From CAVRZY01 sp963725415 (GTDB taxonomy: Bacteria > Acidobacteriota > Terriglobia > Bryobacterales > Bryobacteraceae), in NCBI GenBank assembly GCA_963725415.1, contig CAVRZY010000012.1, forward strand, positions 1 through 27,320: DNA of 27,320 bases. Reading direction: 5' to 3'. The position numbers and the translations under genes are program-made. This document shows, piece after piece, positions 7,944-16,077 of this stretch. Under the pieces are notes generated by a model. The model worked only from the letters and a program-made list of their open reading frames with translations, was not told where the DNA came from and searched no databases. Position 1 is the first letter of the stretch. Each line of letters starts with the position of its first letter.

Positions 7944-9608
7944 TCAAGGAATGTCGGCCCGAAATGTGCTTTCTGTTGACCCGAAATCCCTTGCATACCG
8001 CTCGCGCAGCACGCGCTTGAGGATCTTTTCCGTGGCGCCTTGCGGCAGGGCGCCCTTTCCCAGGATGTGGATGCGGCGCGGGAGCTTGTAGGAGGCCAGA
8101 CGGCATCGGCACCAGGCCAGCAGTTCCTCTTCACTGGGCGCGAATCCCTCACGCAGCTCCACCACGCCGATCGGCGCTTCGCCTTTCTGTGGATGCGGGA
8201 CGCCCACTACGGCGGCGCTGGCGACGGACGGGTGTGTTGCGATGACGTGCTCAACTTCGCGGGCGTGCACCGAGTAGCCCCCGCACTTGATCACCTCTTT
8301 GGCGCGGCCTACTAGGCGCACCAGGCCCCAGTGGTTCTTGACCGCCAGGTCGCCGGTGCGCAGCCATCCGTCCGGGGTCAGCAGCGTGCTGCTGCCCTGA
8401 GGATCGTTCCAGTAGCCGCTGGGGAGGCCCGGCCCTTTAATCAGGCACTCGCCCACCTGTCCCCGGCGCACCGCACGCCCATCTTGATCCGCGATCCGCA
8501 CTCGGTAGGGCGGAACGGGAACGCACAGCTCGCCTCGCCCGGGAAGGCCCGGGACGTCCAGGCCCAGCATCGCGCTTCCCCCAAGCTCGGCCATCCCGTA
8601 CACGTTGATCAACAGCGGCCGCACCACGCGACGCCCGAACACGCGGGCCACAGCCCCGTACTGGAGCAGGCGGTGACGGCAGGCCGGCGGCAGGAAGTCG
8701 CTGGCCGAGACCCACAGCCGAAGGCTGGCCAGCTTCTCTCTGGGCGGGGCGGCTTCGACCAGCTTGACCAGCATGGCTGGCACGCCCACGAACGCGGTGA
8801 CTCGATACCGCTCGATCGCGGCAATGGCCTGCTGGACCTCGAAGCGCGGCAGGAAGCAGGCCCGCGCGCCGGCGATCAGACCGTACAGCACGGTGCTCAC
8901 GGCCAGGATGTGCGCCCACGGCAGGGCCAACAGGGCCAGGTCACTCTTGCCGAGCAACAGCGCGATCAGTATCGCCATAACCCGGCTCCCCAGCAACGCG
9001 CGGCTTGACAGCGCCACCCCCTTGGGAAAGCCCTCCGTGCCAGAGGTGTAGAAGATGGCCACCGGGTCGTCCGGATCGAGCCGCATCGGCGGCAGTGGCG
9101 GGGCCTCCAGGTAGGCGGGAGAGACGCGGCGGAAGCCCTCTAGCGTGGCGGCTTCGCTGTCGCCTTGGATCCAGTGTGTGACCGGCAGAGCCTGCCTGGC
9201 CCGGATCGTGCTCTCAAAGACGGCTTGGTCCGTGACCAGGACGGAGGCTCTGCATTGCGCCAGGATTGTCTCCAGTTCCGCCAACGACAGGAGCGGGTTC
9301 AGCGGCACCGCGATGCCTCCGGCCCGGATCACCGCCAGGAACCACCGAAAGCACCGCACGTCGTTGGTCTTCGAGATGGCCACCAGTTCGCCGCGGCGGA
9401 GCCCGGTTTCCTCCACCAGAAACCGGCTCAGCGCGTTTACCTCCCGATAGAGGTCCTCGAAGCGCTGCACCGGTTGCGGTCTGTGGTCCAGCCCACGAAA
9501 GTCCTCCTCGTAGCTCACCTCTTGCCCCGCGCGTGCCTCCAGCAGCTCGTCGAGCAGCGTAGCCAGGGTGAGGTTTCTGTTGCGGGTCAGGCGGAGCTGA
9601 CTGATCAT
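7944..9608 (-). CDS. AMP-dependent acyl-CoA synthetase/ligase family protein
   Basis: A 554-aa member of the ANL superfamily, which activates a carboxylic acid as acyl-adenylate and usually passes it to CoA or a carrier thiol. Family motifs are present in order: the P-loop-like YTSGTEGFPKG (residues 187-197), the LINVYGMAELGG motif, the hinge region GWLRTGDLAV and VGRAKEVIKCGGY, and the C-terminal lysine region LPQGATEKILKR. ATG 9608 overlaps the stop of the preceding reductase gene as ATGA, so it is translationally coupled as the third gene of the operon radical SAM-reductase-ligase. The substrate is unknown; fatty or aryl acids are both possible. The pairing with a thioester-reductase-like SDR suggests an activated acid that is then reduced, which is inference. 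Confidence 0.88.
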   Translation of the reverse strand: MISQLRLTRNRNLTLATLLDELLEARAGQEVSYEEDFRGLDHRPQPVQRFEDLYREVNALSRFLVEETGLRRGELVAISKTNDVRCFRWFLAVIRAGGIAVPLNPLLSLAELETILAQCRASVLVTDQAVFESTIRARQALPVTHWIQGDSEAATLEGFRRVSPAYLEAPPLPPMRLDPDDPVAIFYTSGTEGFPKGVALSSRALLGSRVMAILIALLLGKSDLALLALPWAHILAVSTVLYGLIAGARACFLPRFEVQQAIAAIERYRVTAFVGVPAMLVKLVEAAPPREKLASLRLWVSASDFLPPACRHRLLQYGAVARVFGRRVVRPLLINVYGMAELGGSAMLGLDVPGLPGRGELCVPVPPYRVRIADQDGRAVRRGQVGECLIKGPGLPSGYWNDPQGSSTLLTPDGWLRTGDLAVKNHWGLVRLVGRAKEVIKCGGYSVHAREVEHVIATHPSVASAAVVGVPHPQKGEAPIGVVELREGFAPSEEELLAWCRCRLASYKLPRRIHILGKGALPQGATEKILKRVLRERYARDFGSTESTFRADIP

Positions 9609-10750
9609 GCGGCGGTGTCCGGGGCGGCGGGACGGCTGCCCCAGTCTGACTCCACACAATAGCGGAAGAGCCGTTCCAAATAGTGCATCACCCCGGGTGG
9701 CCGGATGCCGGCGGGACCGAGCAATTCGTCCGCCTGAGTGGTATCAAAAACCGAACGTATGCGGAAGTGGGAGCGGTACAGACGGCCTGCCCGGAGGATG
9801 CGCCGGCGCGGGCCCCACAGCGTGGCCAGTAGTATTGGCCGCAGCACGGCAAAGAACAGCCTGGGATTGACGAAGCGCGGCGGGGGCAGGCCGAAGAACG
9901 CGGCGGCGAAATCCGCGATCTCGCCGATTGTGGCGCTGCCACCCGGGCCGGCGCACAAATGGAACGAGCTCCCGATAGCCCGATCCTCAAACGCCAGGTG
10001 CGCCACCGCCTCGGCCACGAAGTCCACCGGAACGATGTCTAGCACGGCCTCCGGAAAGCCCGGGACAGTGCGCCACCATCCCCGAGCGTAGACCTTGAGT
10101 GGCCAGTAGAGAGCCTTGAAGCTGGTCGTCATTCCCGTCTGGGAATCGCCCACGATGATGCTCGGCCGGACAATCACGGCGGGCAGCCCAGGCATGCGCG
10201 AACGGACCAGCTTCTCCGCCTCGCACTTGGACTGCTCGTAGGTGTTGCGGAAGCGCTGGCGGGCCTCCAGCTCATTCTCGCGCACCAAGCCGCTGCGCAG
10301 GCCGGCAACAAAGGCCGTGCCGATGTAGGTAAAGCTCTTGAGCGACCCGCGCCGGTGAGCCTCTTCGGCCAGGGCCAGCATGTTGCGCGTCCCTCCAACA
10401 TTGATGCGGCGCGCCTCCTGGATGGGGTGGTCGAAGCGAACCGTCGCCGCCGCGTGAATCACCCGCGTCGCGCCACTCGCAACCGAGAGGTGCTCGCTTT
10501 CGGTAAGCCCACATCGTTCCCGGCTAACGTCGGCGGAAAAAATCTCCGTGCGCGCCAGGGCCGCCCGCTGCTGATCGGGCGCGCAAACCTCCCGGACGAT
10601 GGATTCCACCCGTTGCGCGGCACTCTGTCCCTTGCTTTCCCGCGCCAGCAGCACCAGACGCGCTTCCCTCCGGCTTTCCAGCAGAGTCTGCACCAGGCGT
10701 CGCCCCAAAAACCCGGTGGCGCCGCTGATGACAATGCGCTCTGGCGTCAT
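9605..10750 (-). CDS. extended SDR / thioester-reductase-like NAD(P)-dependent oxidoreductase
   Basis: A 381-aa extended short-chain dehydrogenase resembling the NAD-binding 4 (male-sterility, fatty acyl reductase, thioester reductase) and epimerase families. The Rossmann glycine motif GATGFLG is at residues 10-16, VIHAAATVRFD at about 97-107, and INVGGTRNML follows. The catalytic Tyr-Lys pair is Y171 and K175 in YEQSK, with T145 in TYIGTA as candidate third residue. Substrate-side motifs VIVRPSIIVGDSQTG and DIVPVDFVAEA are typical of acyl reductases. The start ATG 10750 overlaps the stop of the radical SAM gene as ATGA; an upstream start would extend into that gene. It probably reduces an activated acyl group to aldehyde or alcohol, or a keto group; the family does not fix which. 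Confidence 0.85.
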   Translation of the reverse strand: MTPERIVISGATGFLGRRLVQTLLESRREARLVLLARESKGQSAAQRVESIVREVCAPDQQRAALARTEIFSADVSRERCGLTESEHLSVASGATRVIHAAATVRFDHPIQEARRINVGGTRNMLALAEEAHRRGSLKSFTYIGTAFVAGLRSGLVRENELEARQRFRNTYEQSKCEAEKLVRSRMPGLPAVIVRPSIIVGDSQTGMTTSFKALYWPLKVYARGWWRTVPGFPEAVLDIVPVDFVAEAVAHLAFEDRAIGSSFHLCAGPGGSATIGEIADFAAAFFGLPPPRFVNPRLFFAVLRPILLATLWGPRRRILRAGRLYRSHFRIRSVFDTTQADELLGPAGIRPPGVMHYLERLFRYCVESDWGSRPAAPDTAA

Positions 10751-11934
10751 TGGGCCGCGTTGAGTTCTGCCAGCTTGACCCAGAAATCCGGCTGAGAAAG
10801 GCGGCAACGCGAGGACGGCTGCTGGTATAGCCCGCTCTGGGTCATCGCGCCCCAGATCTCCCGCAGCGGCTGGCGCCGGATGTTCCCGAACGCGTAGGGC
10901 GTGAAGTCGCAGGGGCAGACGTCGCCGTTCGCCCTCAGGTGCACCTGCACCATGCCGGCCGGGCAGCCCTCCGCCACGCAGGGATAAGCCATGCTGGAAA
11001 ACATCGTCTGATGAATGATTCGAGGGTAGTCAGCTCTTTCGTTGTACTTCGCCCGAAACTCCCGGATCTGCTCGGCTTCGTCGTCGTCCAGAATGCATTC
11101 GTGATGGTCGCTGAGCCGGCCCGTTGGCACGACATCAAACAGAAAGACCTCCAGAACCTTCAGCTCTCTGGCCAGGTCCATCATCTCATCCAGCTCGCCG
11201 TTGCGGATTTTCTCCTTGGTGGCATAAGTCGAAATCCCAGTCGGAATGCCGGCCTGCTGGCACAACGCCAGTCCCTGAACGGCTTTTTCGAAAAGCCCCG
11301 GACGCTGGCGGTTATGATCGTGACGCGCGACATCCGCATGGTCGAAGCTGACGAACACCCCAAACACGCCGGCCCTGTTCAGCTTGTCCACGCTTCGCTC
11401 CATCAGGAGCTCGCCGTTGGTGAAGATGGTGCAAACGCTCCGGGACTTATCCACGGCCTCGATGAGGTCGTAGATCGGGCTGAAAAGCAACGGCTCTCCG
11501 CCCGTCAGCACCACGCAGGTGGTCCCCAGATCGACGGCCTGGTCCACGGCGCTCTTCAGTTCGGCAAAAGTCAAGGAGTTGCCGTTTCGCCTCACCTCTT
11601 CCTGATAGAGAGCCGCCGAACAGTGCAGACAATTGCATTGGCATTGGTAGGTGACCGCAATCGTGATTACATGCGGAGTCCGGCCTGGGATCGAAAACCT
11701 GGAATCGCCCCCGGCGGGCGCAGTCGATCGCAGCGTGTCTTCCATGATCAGCCGGACCCGCCGCCGCGCCGCGGGAGACCCCAACGGAGGAGTCAGCAAA
11801 GAGAAGGCCTTATAACCGTTTTCGAGTTCCTGGAGAGGCTTGCCTTGTATGTAGTAGTTCTCTTGTGCGCGGCGGTAGTTGGCCATCGTGTTTCGAATGG
11901 CGCTGCGCTGCCAGGACTTGAGATTCGCATTCAT
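10747..11934 (-). CDS. radical SAM protein with SPASM-like C-terminus
   Basis: A 395-aa radical S-adenosylmethionine enzyme. The 4Fe-4S cluster motif CxxxCxxC is C98-C102-C105 within YQCQCNCLHC, preceded by the first strand VITIAVT, and the SAM-binding GGEP is at 145-148 (VVLTGGEPLL). The C-terminal part, with cysteines in YPCVAEGCPAG and DVCPCDFTPYAFGN followed by PLREIW, resembles a shortened SPASM/twitch auxiliary-cluster domain as in PqqE-like and peptide-modifying enzymes. About 85 residues precede the core barrel. It is the first gene of a three-gene operon; stops and starts overlap at both junctions. No obvious Shine-Dalgarno precedes ATG 11934. The substrate is unknown: peptide modification, lipid modification and cofactor synthesis are all open. 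No precursor peptide gene was seen next to it. Confidence 0.88.
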   Translation of the reverse strand: MNANLKSWQRSAIRNTMANYRRAQENYYIQGKPLQELENGYKAFSLLTPPLGSPAARRRVRLIMEDTLRSTAPAGGDSRFSIPGRTPHVITIAVTYQCQCNCLHCSAALYQEEVRRNGNSLTFAELKSAVDQAVDLGTTCVVLTGGEPLLFSPIYDLIEAVDKSRSVCTIFTNGELLMERSVDKLNRAGVFGVFVSFDHADVARHDHNRQRPGLFEKAVQGLALCQQAGIPTGISTYATKEKIRNGELDEMMDLARELKVLEVFLFDVVPTGRLSDHHECILDDDEAEQIREFRAKYNERADYPRIIHQTMFSSMAYPCVAEGCPAGMVQVHLRANGDVCPCDFTPYAFGNIRRQPLREIWGAMTQSGLYQQPSSRCRLSQPDFWVKLAELNAAQ

Positions 11935-11998
11935 AAATGGTTCTGTCGCCGCTCGAAGGGCGTACTAAACGGATACCATATCACAAAGCGAGGCGCTC

Positions 11999-12871
11999 TC
12001 AGCGTGGCTTCGCACCCTCGGCCCGGCTGCGGCGCAACCGCTCGGTCACCTGGTTGAGTTCCTTCCGAATGAGGGGGTTCTCCGGGAATTCGCTGGCCAT
12101 CTCCGCCAGCAGCTTTTGCGCCTGCTCCGGCTGCTTCTCACGCAGATACATGACCGACAGCAGAATCTTGGCGAACGGCCTGTAGTAGACGCCGTGTTGC
12201 GCCACCAGGCGCATGTTCTCTATGCCCTTCTGTTTGCTGCCCTGAATGCGCTCGAAATGGATGAGCCACCGGAAGTACCAGGGGATACTGCCCACCACGT
12301 ACTCCACCGAGCCCATGGTCAGGTAGGCGTCACAGAAGGGCGGCTTCAGGTCCAGCAGCTTGCGGGCGTAGAACTGCGTCTGCCGGGACAGCGCAAAACT
12401 GCCGAACCGCCGTCTTTCGACCAGGGCGGCCCAGTCCGTCACCACGCCAGTCGCCATGCACATGGCGAACAGCGCGTCCCGATCGTCCGGTTTGGCAGAC
12501 AGCCGCGCGCTACCCCGCCGCTTGGCTTCCTCCACCGCCTTGAACAGCTCCTCCCGGATCTTCGCATCAGGTTGCAGCTTTCTCCTGTCAACCAGCTTGT
12601 CGTCGTCCATGAAGAAATCGGTTTCCAGGATTTTGAGACGGTCCAACTCCGAGAACAGGTGCGCCGCCGCCTGGGCGGAATAGGTCAGCGGGTCGGCCGG
12701 ATCCTGGCGGGCGTGTTCGTTCAGAATCGCATGCGCGCCCGCAAAGTCGAAATTGTAAAGGCGATTGAGAGCGCGATTGATGGCAGCGTTGATTTCCACT
12801 CGTGGCGGCTGCGCCGCGAGCAAACCGCTTGCTGCCACAAGCACGAAAACCGGGCCGCGAAACGTCACCAC
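11999..12871 (-). CDS. secreted TPR-like protein
   Basis: 290 aa with a short signal peptide (MVTFRGPVFVLVAASGLLAAQ) and helical repeats: INRALNRLYNFDFAGAHAIL, DPLTYSAQAAAHLFSELDRL, and C-terminal ILLSVMYLREKQPEQAQKLL. The first about 20 residues match the export signals of other proteins in this window ending in AAQ. The start is a GTG at 12871 (a second GTG follows immediately). It stands alone: 190 bases after the BON gene and 64 bases before the radical SAM gene. It might be the first gene of that operon, but the gap and lack of coupling argue against calling it so. Function unknown; TPR proteins usually mediate protein contacts. Confidence 0.75.
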   Translation of the reverse strand: MVTFRGPVFVLVAASGLLAAQPPRVEINAAINRALNRLYNFDFAGAHAILNEHARQDPADPLTYSAQAAAHLFSELDRLKILETDFFMDDDKLVDRRKLQPDAKIREELFKAVEEAKRRGSARLSAKPDDRDALFAMCMATGVVTDWAALVERRRFGSFALSRQTQFYARKLLDLKPPFCDAYLTMGSVEYVVGSIPWYFRWLIHFERIQGSKQKGIENMRLVAQHGVYYRPFAKILLSVMYLREKQPEQAQKLLAEMASEFPENPLIRKELNQVTERLRRSRAEGAKPR

Positions 12872-13063
12872 GTCCTCTCAGCGGCCAGACGGCTGAAGCC
12901 AAGCACGGAAGCCCCTCCAAGCGGACCTGCAATCGGCGGACAAAACAAGATTCTACTAGCTCCGGATCTGGTTGTCCATCGGCTCAGGAAGACGGTTGGG
13001 TCGCCTGCATTTGAACCAACAGCTCTCAGTCGAAAGCCGGGGCCGCCAGCGGGCCAATCCTGT

Positions 13064-13375
13064 TCAAGGCGCCGACCGCGAGGCCGAGCCCAGTTCCACC
13101 TTCAGCTCGTTGATCACCTTCTTGACGCCCTTGACCTTCCGAGTAATCCGTTCCGCTTTGGTCTTCTGTTTTTCCTCGTGAACCTTGCCGCGTAGGGTCA
13201 CCACCCCCTGCTGAACGCTGACCTCGATCCCTCCGCCCTTCACATCCCGGTCGTTGGCCAGCCGCAGCCGGACCTGGTCATAAATCTGATCGTCGGAAGG
13301 GCTTTGAGCAGCCGCCGCCGGCCAGCCGCCCGCCAAAACAACGCTCACCATCAAAGCAACCAAAAGCGCGCGCAT
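13064..13375 (-). CDS. small secreted BON-domain protein
   Basis: 103 aa: signal peptide (MRALLVALMVSVVLAGGWPA, then AAAQS) and a single BON domain at about residues 30-95 (DDQIYDQVRLRLANDRDV, IEVSVQQGVVTLRGKVHEEK, VKGVKKVINELKV). BON domains are found in periplasmic proteins such as OsmY and are thought to bind phospholipid membranes. ATG 13375 was preferred to an upstream ATG five codons earlier because it starts at the charged residue before the hydrophobic core. It lies 64 bases after era on the same strand and may be co-transcribed with it. The probable role is envelope maintenance. Confidence 0.82.
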   Translation of the reverse strand: MRALLVALMVSVVLAGGWPAAAAQSPSDDQIYDQVRLRLANDRDVKGGGIEVSVQQGVVTLRGKVHEEKQKTKAERITRKVKGVKKVINELKVELGSASRSAP

Positions 13376-13439
13376 GACATCATTCCACATTGCTCGTCAC
13401 CCAGCCAATCCTACATCCTCCCCGCTTCTTTTCAATGAC

Positions 13440-14369
13440 TCAATGATCCGATTCTTCTCCGGCCATGGAACGCCAGTCAAGCGCCACCAGAAACTGCGGG
13501 CTGTCGCGCCAGTGGGGGCGCACCTTGACGAACAGCTCCAAGAAGATCTTGCATCCGAACAAGGCCTCCATCTCCAGGCGCGCCTGCGTCCCGATCCGCT
13601 TGAGAGTCGCGCCCTTGGCTCCGATGAGGATGGCCTTCTGCCCCTGCTTTTCCACGTAGATCGTGGCGCAGATGCGGGTCAGCTTCGGGGTCTCGTCCCA
13701 CTCGTCCACCAGGACGGCAACAGCGTGCGGCACCTCTTCCCGGGTTAACCGAATCGTCTTTTCGCGGATCAGTTCGCCGGCCAGAAACCGCTCCGGCTGA
13801 TCGGTGATGTGGTCCTCCGGAAAGTACGCCGGCCCCTCCGGCAGCCGGGCCAGGATGGCGCCGCGGAGCGTCTCCAGCCCCGTTCCCCTCAGGGCCGAAA
13901 TGGGAATGTAGTCTGCGAAATCGTAAAGCGATTTGTACATTTCGATCGTAGGCAGCAGCAGACTCTTGTCCTTGAGCCGGTCGATCTTGTTCAGGGCCAG
14001 CAGCACCGAAGTCTTCGAGTTTCCAAGCACCTCCACAGCCTGCCGGTCGGCCTCCCGGACCGGCAGCGTGGCGTCAACCAGGTAGACCAGCAGGTCCCTT
14101 TCTTCCAAAGCCGAGCGCAAGGTCTCCATCATGCGCTGGTTGAATCGCGAATCCGGCTTGTGGATACCCGGCGTGTCCACGAAGATGATCTGCGCCTCCG
14201 GCAGGGTCAGCACTCCCTGAATCAAGGTGCGCGTGGTTTGCGGCTTCTCGGCCACGATAGCCAGCTTGCTGCCTACCAGCGCGTTCAGCAGAGTCGACTT
14301 GCCGGTGTTGGGGCGGCCCAACAGGGACACGAAACCGGAGACAAAGCCGGGCTTCTTTGTCTCAAGCAT
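13440..14369 (-). CDS. era: GTPase Era
   Basis: A 309-aa essential GTPase that binds the 3' end of 16S rRNA and supports 30S ribosome maturation. G1 GRPNTGKS is at residues 18-25, the switch I threonines are in PQTTRT, G3 DTPG is at 65-68, G4 NKID at 127-130, and G5 SALRG later. The C-terminal KH domain has the IGAKGATLK loop and ends EALFGCKIFLELFVKVRPHW, as in Era. Two close ATGs exist (14378 and 14369); the GGAG at about 14380-14383 lies 10 bases before 14369 but only one base before 14378, so 14369 is chosen. It overlaps the 3' end of the CorC-family gene by 8 bases, consistent with the conserved phoH-ybeY-corC-era arrangement. Confidence 0.97.
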   Translation of the reverse strand: MLETKKPGFVSGFVSLLGRPNTGKSTLLNALVGSKLAIVAEKPQTTRTLIQGVLTLPEAQIIFVDTPGIHKPDSRFNQRMMETLRSALEERDLLVYLVDATLPVREADRQAVEVLGNSKTSVLLALNKIDRLKDKSLLLPTIEMYKSLYDFADYIPISALRGTGLETLRGAILARLPEGPAYFPEDHITDQPERFLAGELIREKTIRLTREEVPHAVAVLVDEWDETPKLTRICATIYVEKQGQKAILIGAKGATLKRIGTQARLEMEALFGCKIFLELFVKVRPHWRDSPQFLVALDWRSMAGEESDH

Positions 14370-15624
14370 GATGGGCATTCTCCGCCTGCGAGATCCGCAC
14401 CTGTTTGACACGCAGCTCGTCGCCCGCCAGCACTTCCATGCGGATGCCCGCCCGCTGGACGGTCTCGCCGGGCTGGGGAACCCGGCCCAGCCATTCCATC
14501 AGCAGCCCGCCCACCGTGGTCGATTCCGTCTCCTCCGGGGGCCGGAACTGGACCAGCTCTTCCAGCCGGTCCACCCCGAAGTTGCCCGAGACAATGTAGC
14601 CGCCCTCGGCGTCCTGCGTCACGTCCAGGCCGGGCTCGTGTTCGTCGCGGATCTCCCCGAAGACCTCCTCGACCAGATCCTCCAGCGTGACCAGCCCGGC
14701 CGTGTTGCCGTACTCGTCCACGGCCATCGCCATGTGCGCCCGATCCTGCTGCATCTCCTTGAGCAGGTCGTTGACCCACTTGGTTTCCGGAACGAAGCGC
14801 ACCGGGCGTACCAGTTCTCGCACCCTCCGGCGCTTTCGCTCTTCTTCATCCAGCTCGAACATGTCCCGCACATGGACAAAGCCGATGGTGTGATCGATCG
14901 AGTCCTCGAACACTGGCACCCTGGAGTATTGCTCGTGGATGACCAGCTCGCGCAGGGCTTCCAGCGATTCGTTTGCCGCGATAGCCACGATGTTGGGGCG
15001 CGGTGTCATGACCTCCCGCACGGTCTTGTCGCCGAAGGCCACCACCGACTGGATCAGCTCGCGGTCGCTCTCCTCGATCAGGCCTTCTTCGGTTCCTGCC
15101 GAGATGAGCGCTTCGATGTTTTCGGCAGGAGTGGGCGGCTCCTTCTCGGCTTCTTTTCCCTCCCCCAGCTCGGCCAGCGATTGCAGGAACTCGAAGGTCC
15201 ACACCAGGGGTCTCACCAGAAGCGCCACAACCCGCAGCAGCGGGTAGAGCGGCAGCAGCCACCGGCCACTGGTCCTTCGGTAGAGAACGTGGGGAACGGC
15301 GTAGGTGGCTGCCACCATGGTGAGCCACGCACCCAGCCAGGCTTCCAGGATCAGCCGCGGCCAGAAAGCTCCCTCGTGAAACGCAACCGCCAGAAAGATC
15401 ACGCCCAGCAGAACCAGCAGGGTGTGCTTGATCAGGGCGAAGGTCAGCACGCCTCTTTCGGGTTCAAGCCCAAGGCGCTTTTCGAGCGTTGATTTGAAAA
15501 ACTCCAGCGCCAGCCGCTCGCGAGCGCGCAGCCGCAACGACTCCAAATACATCAGTTGGACCAGCGTTACCAGGACCAGCAGCAGGCCGATAAAGACCGC
15601 CAGTAGTATCATCGCAGCGGTCAC
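14362..15624 (-). CDS. CorC/HlyC-family transporter-associated protein with CBS pair (YbeX/CNNM-like)
   Basis: 420 aa. The N-terminal hydrophobic region contains three or four membrane helices (MILLAVFIGLLLVLVTLVQL, LLVLLGVIFLAVAF, LGAWLTMVAATYAV, DUF21-like). A CBS domain pair then spans about residues 205-325 (VREVMTPRPNIVAIAANESL, YSRVPVFEDSIDHTIGFVHV, MAMAVDEYGNTAGLVTLEDL), followed by a CorC/HlyC C-terminal domain (GGYIVSGNFGVDRLEELV, TVGGLLMEWLGRVPQPGE). The family is linked to magnesium/cobalt efflux and, for YbeX, to ribosome metabolism. A GTG start at 15624 overlaps the ybeY stop as GTGA; ATG 15612 is also possible. It sits between ybeY and era, the usual neighbours. Confidence 0.9.
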   Translation of the reverse strand: MTAAMILLAVFIGLLLVLVTLVQLMYLESLRLRARERLALEFFKSTLEKRLGLEPERGVLTFALIKHTLLVLLGVIFLAVAFHEGAFWPRLILEAWLGAWLTMVAATYAVPHVLYRRTSGRWLLPLYPLLRVVALLVRPLVWTFEFLQSLAELGEGKEAEKEPPTPAENIEALISAGTEEGLIEESDRELIQSVVAFGDKTVREVMTPRPNIVAIAANESLEALRELVIHEQYSRVPVFEDSIDHTIGFVHVRDMFELDEEERKRRRVRELVRPVRFVPETKWVNDLLKEMQQDRAHMAMAVDEYGNTAGLVTLEDLVEEVFGEIRDEHEPGLDVTQDAEGGYIVSGNFGVDRLEELVQFRPPEETESTTVGGLLMEWLGRVPQPGETVQRAGIRMEVLAGDELRVKQVRISQAENAHHA

Positions 15625-16067
15625 GGCCTTCCTCGTTCAGTCAGGCTTGTTGGAAGCCCCAGCTTCTTCCGCCACCGGGTTTCAGCGCGCGCCATCTGCC
15701 CCCGGTCGGTCTCATGGTCCATCCTCAGCAGGTGCAGCAATCCGTGCAGCATTAGAATGCCGATTTCCTCCTCCACTCGGTGACCGTACCGGCACGCCTG
15801 TTCCGTCGCCCTGTCAACCGAAATTGCCATCTCCCCCAGAAACGCATCCGGGCCAGGGGCGGGAAACGACAGTACGTCCGTGGCGTAGTTCTGATTCAGG
15901 AACTGCCGGTTCAGCCGCCGAAGCTCCCGGTCGTCGGTGAGAAGGCAGGTGAATGCACGGCCGCCTACCACCGCTTGCCCGAGACGTGAGGCCAATTCCC
16001 GCAATCTGCCGCGAGGCAACCGCCGACAGACGTCGCGGAATAAGACCGTGGTCGAAGCTTCAGACAT
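15621..16067 (-). CDS. ybeY: endoribonuclease YbeY
   Basis: A 148-aa single-strand-specific metalloendoribonuclease for 16S rRNA 3'-end maturation and 70S quality control. The zinc site is the family signature HGLLHLLRMDH with H108, H112 and H118; the preceding EEEIGILMLHG and FLGEMAISVD match the family. ATG 16067 (MSEASTT) is chosen because the phoH stop lies 10 bases upstream at 16078; the frame upstream is antisense to the phoH tail. It is coupled to the CorC-family gene by a GTGA overlap. The length is typical. Confidence 0.95.
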   Translation of the reverse strand: MSEASTTVLFRDVCRRLPRGRLRELASRLGQAVVGGRAFTCLLTDDRELRRLNRQFLNQNYATDVLSFPAPGPDAFLGEMAISVDRATEQACRYGHRVEEEIGILMLHGLLHLLRMDHETDRGQMARAETRWRKKLGLPTSLTERGRP

Positions 16068-16077
16068 CAAGTGGGCT

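Noticed and set aside
6553..8091. Long plus-strand open frame opposite the ligase and membrane-protein genes
   Set aside because: Antisense shadow of well-supported minus-strand genes; no family motifs and odd composition.
13005..13045. Minus-strand GGTTCAAAT resembling a tRNA T-loop
   Set aside because: The flanking bases do not form a T-stem, and no acceptor or anticodon arm could be built around it.
12872..13063. 190-base gap examined for a small gene or RNA
   Set aside because: No start with a Shine-Dalgarno, no conserved structure and no repeat unit seen.
14227..15492. Long plus-strand open frame opposite era and the CorC-family gene
   Set aside because: Rich in His, Gln and Arg as expected of a reverse shadow in GC-rich DNA; the minus-strand genes have full domain support.
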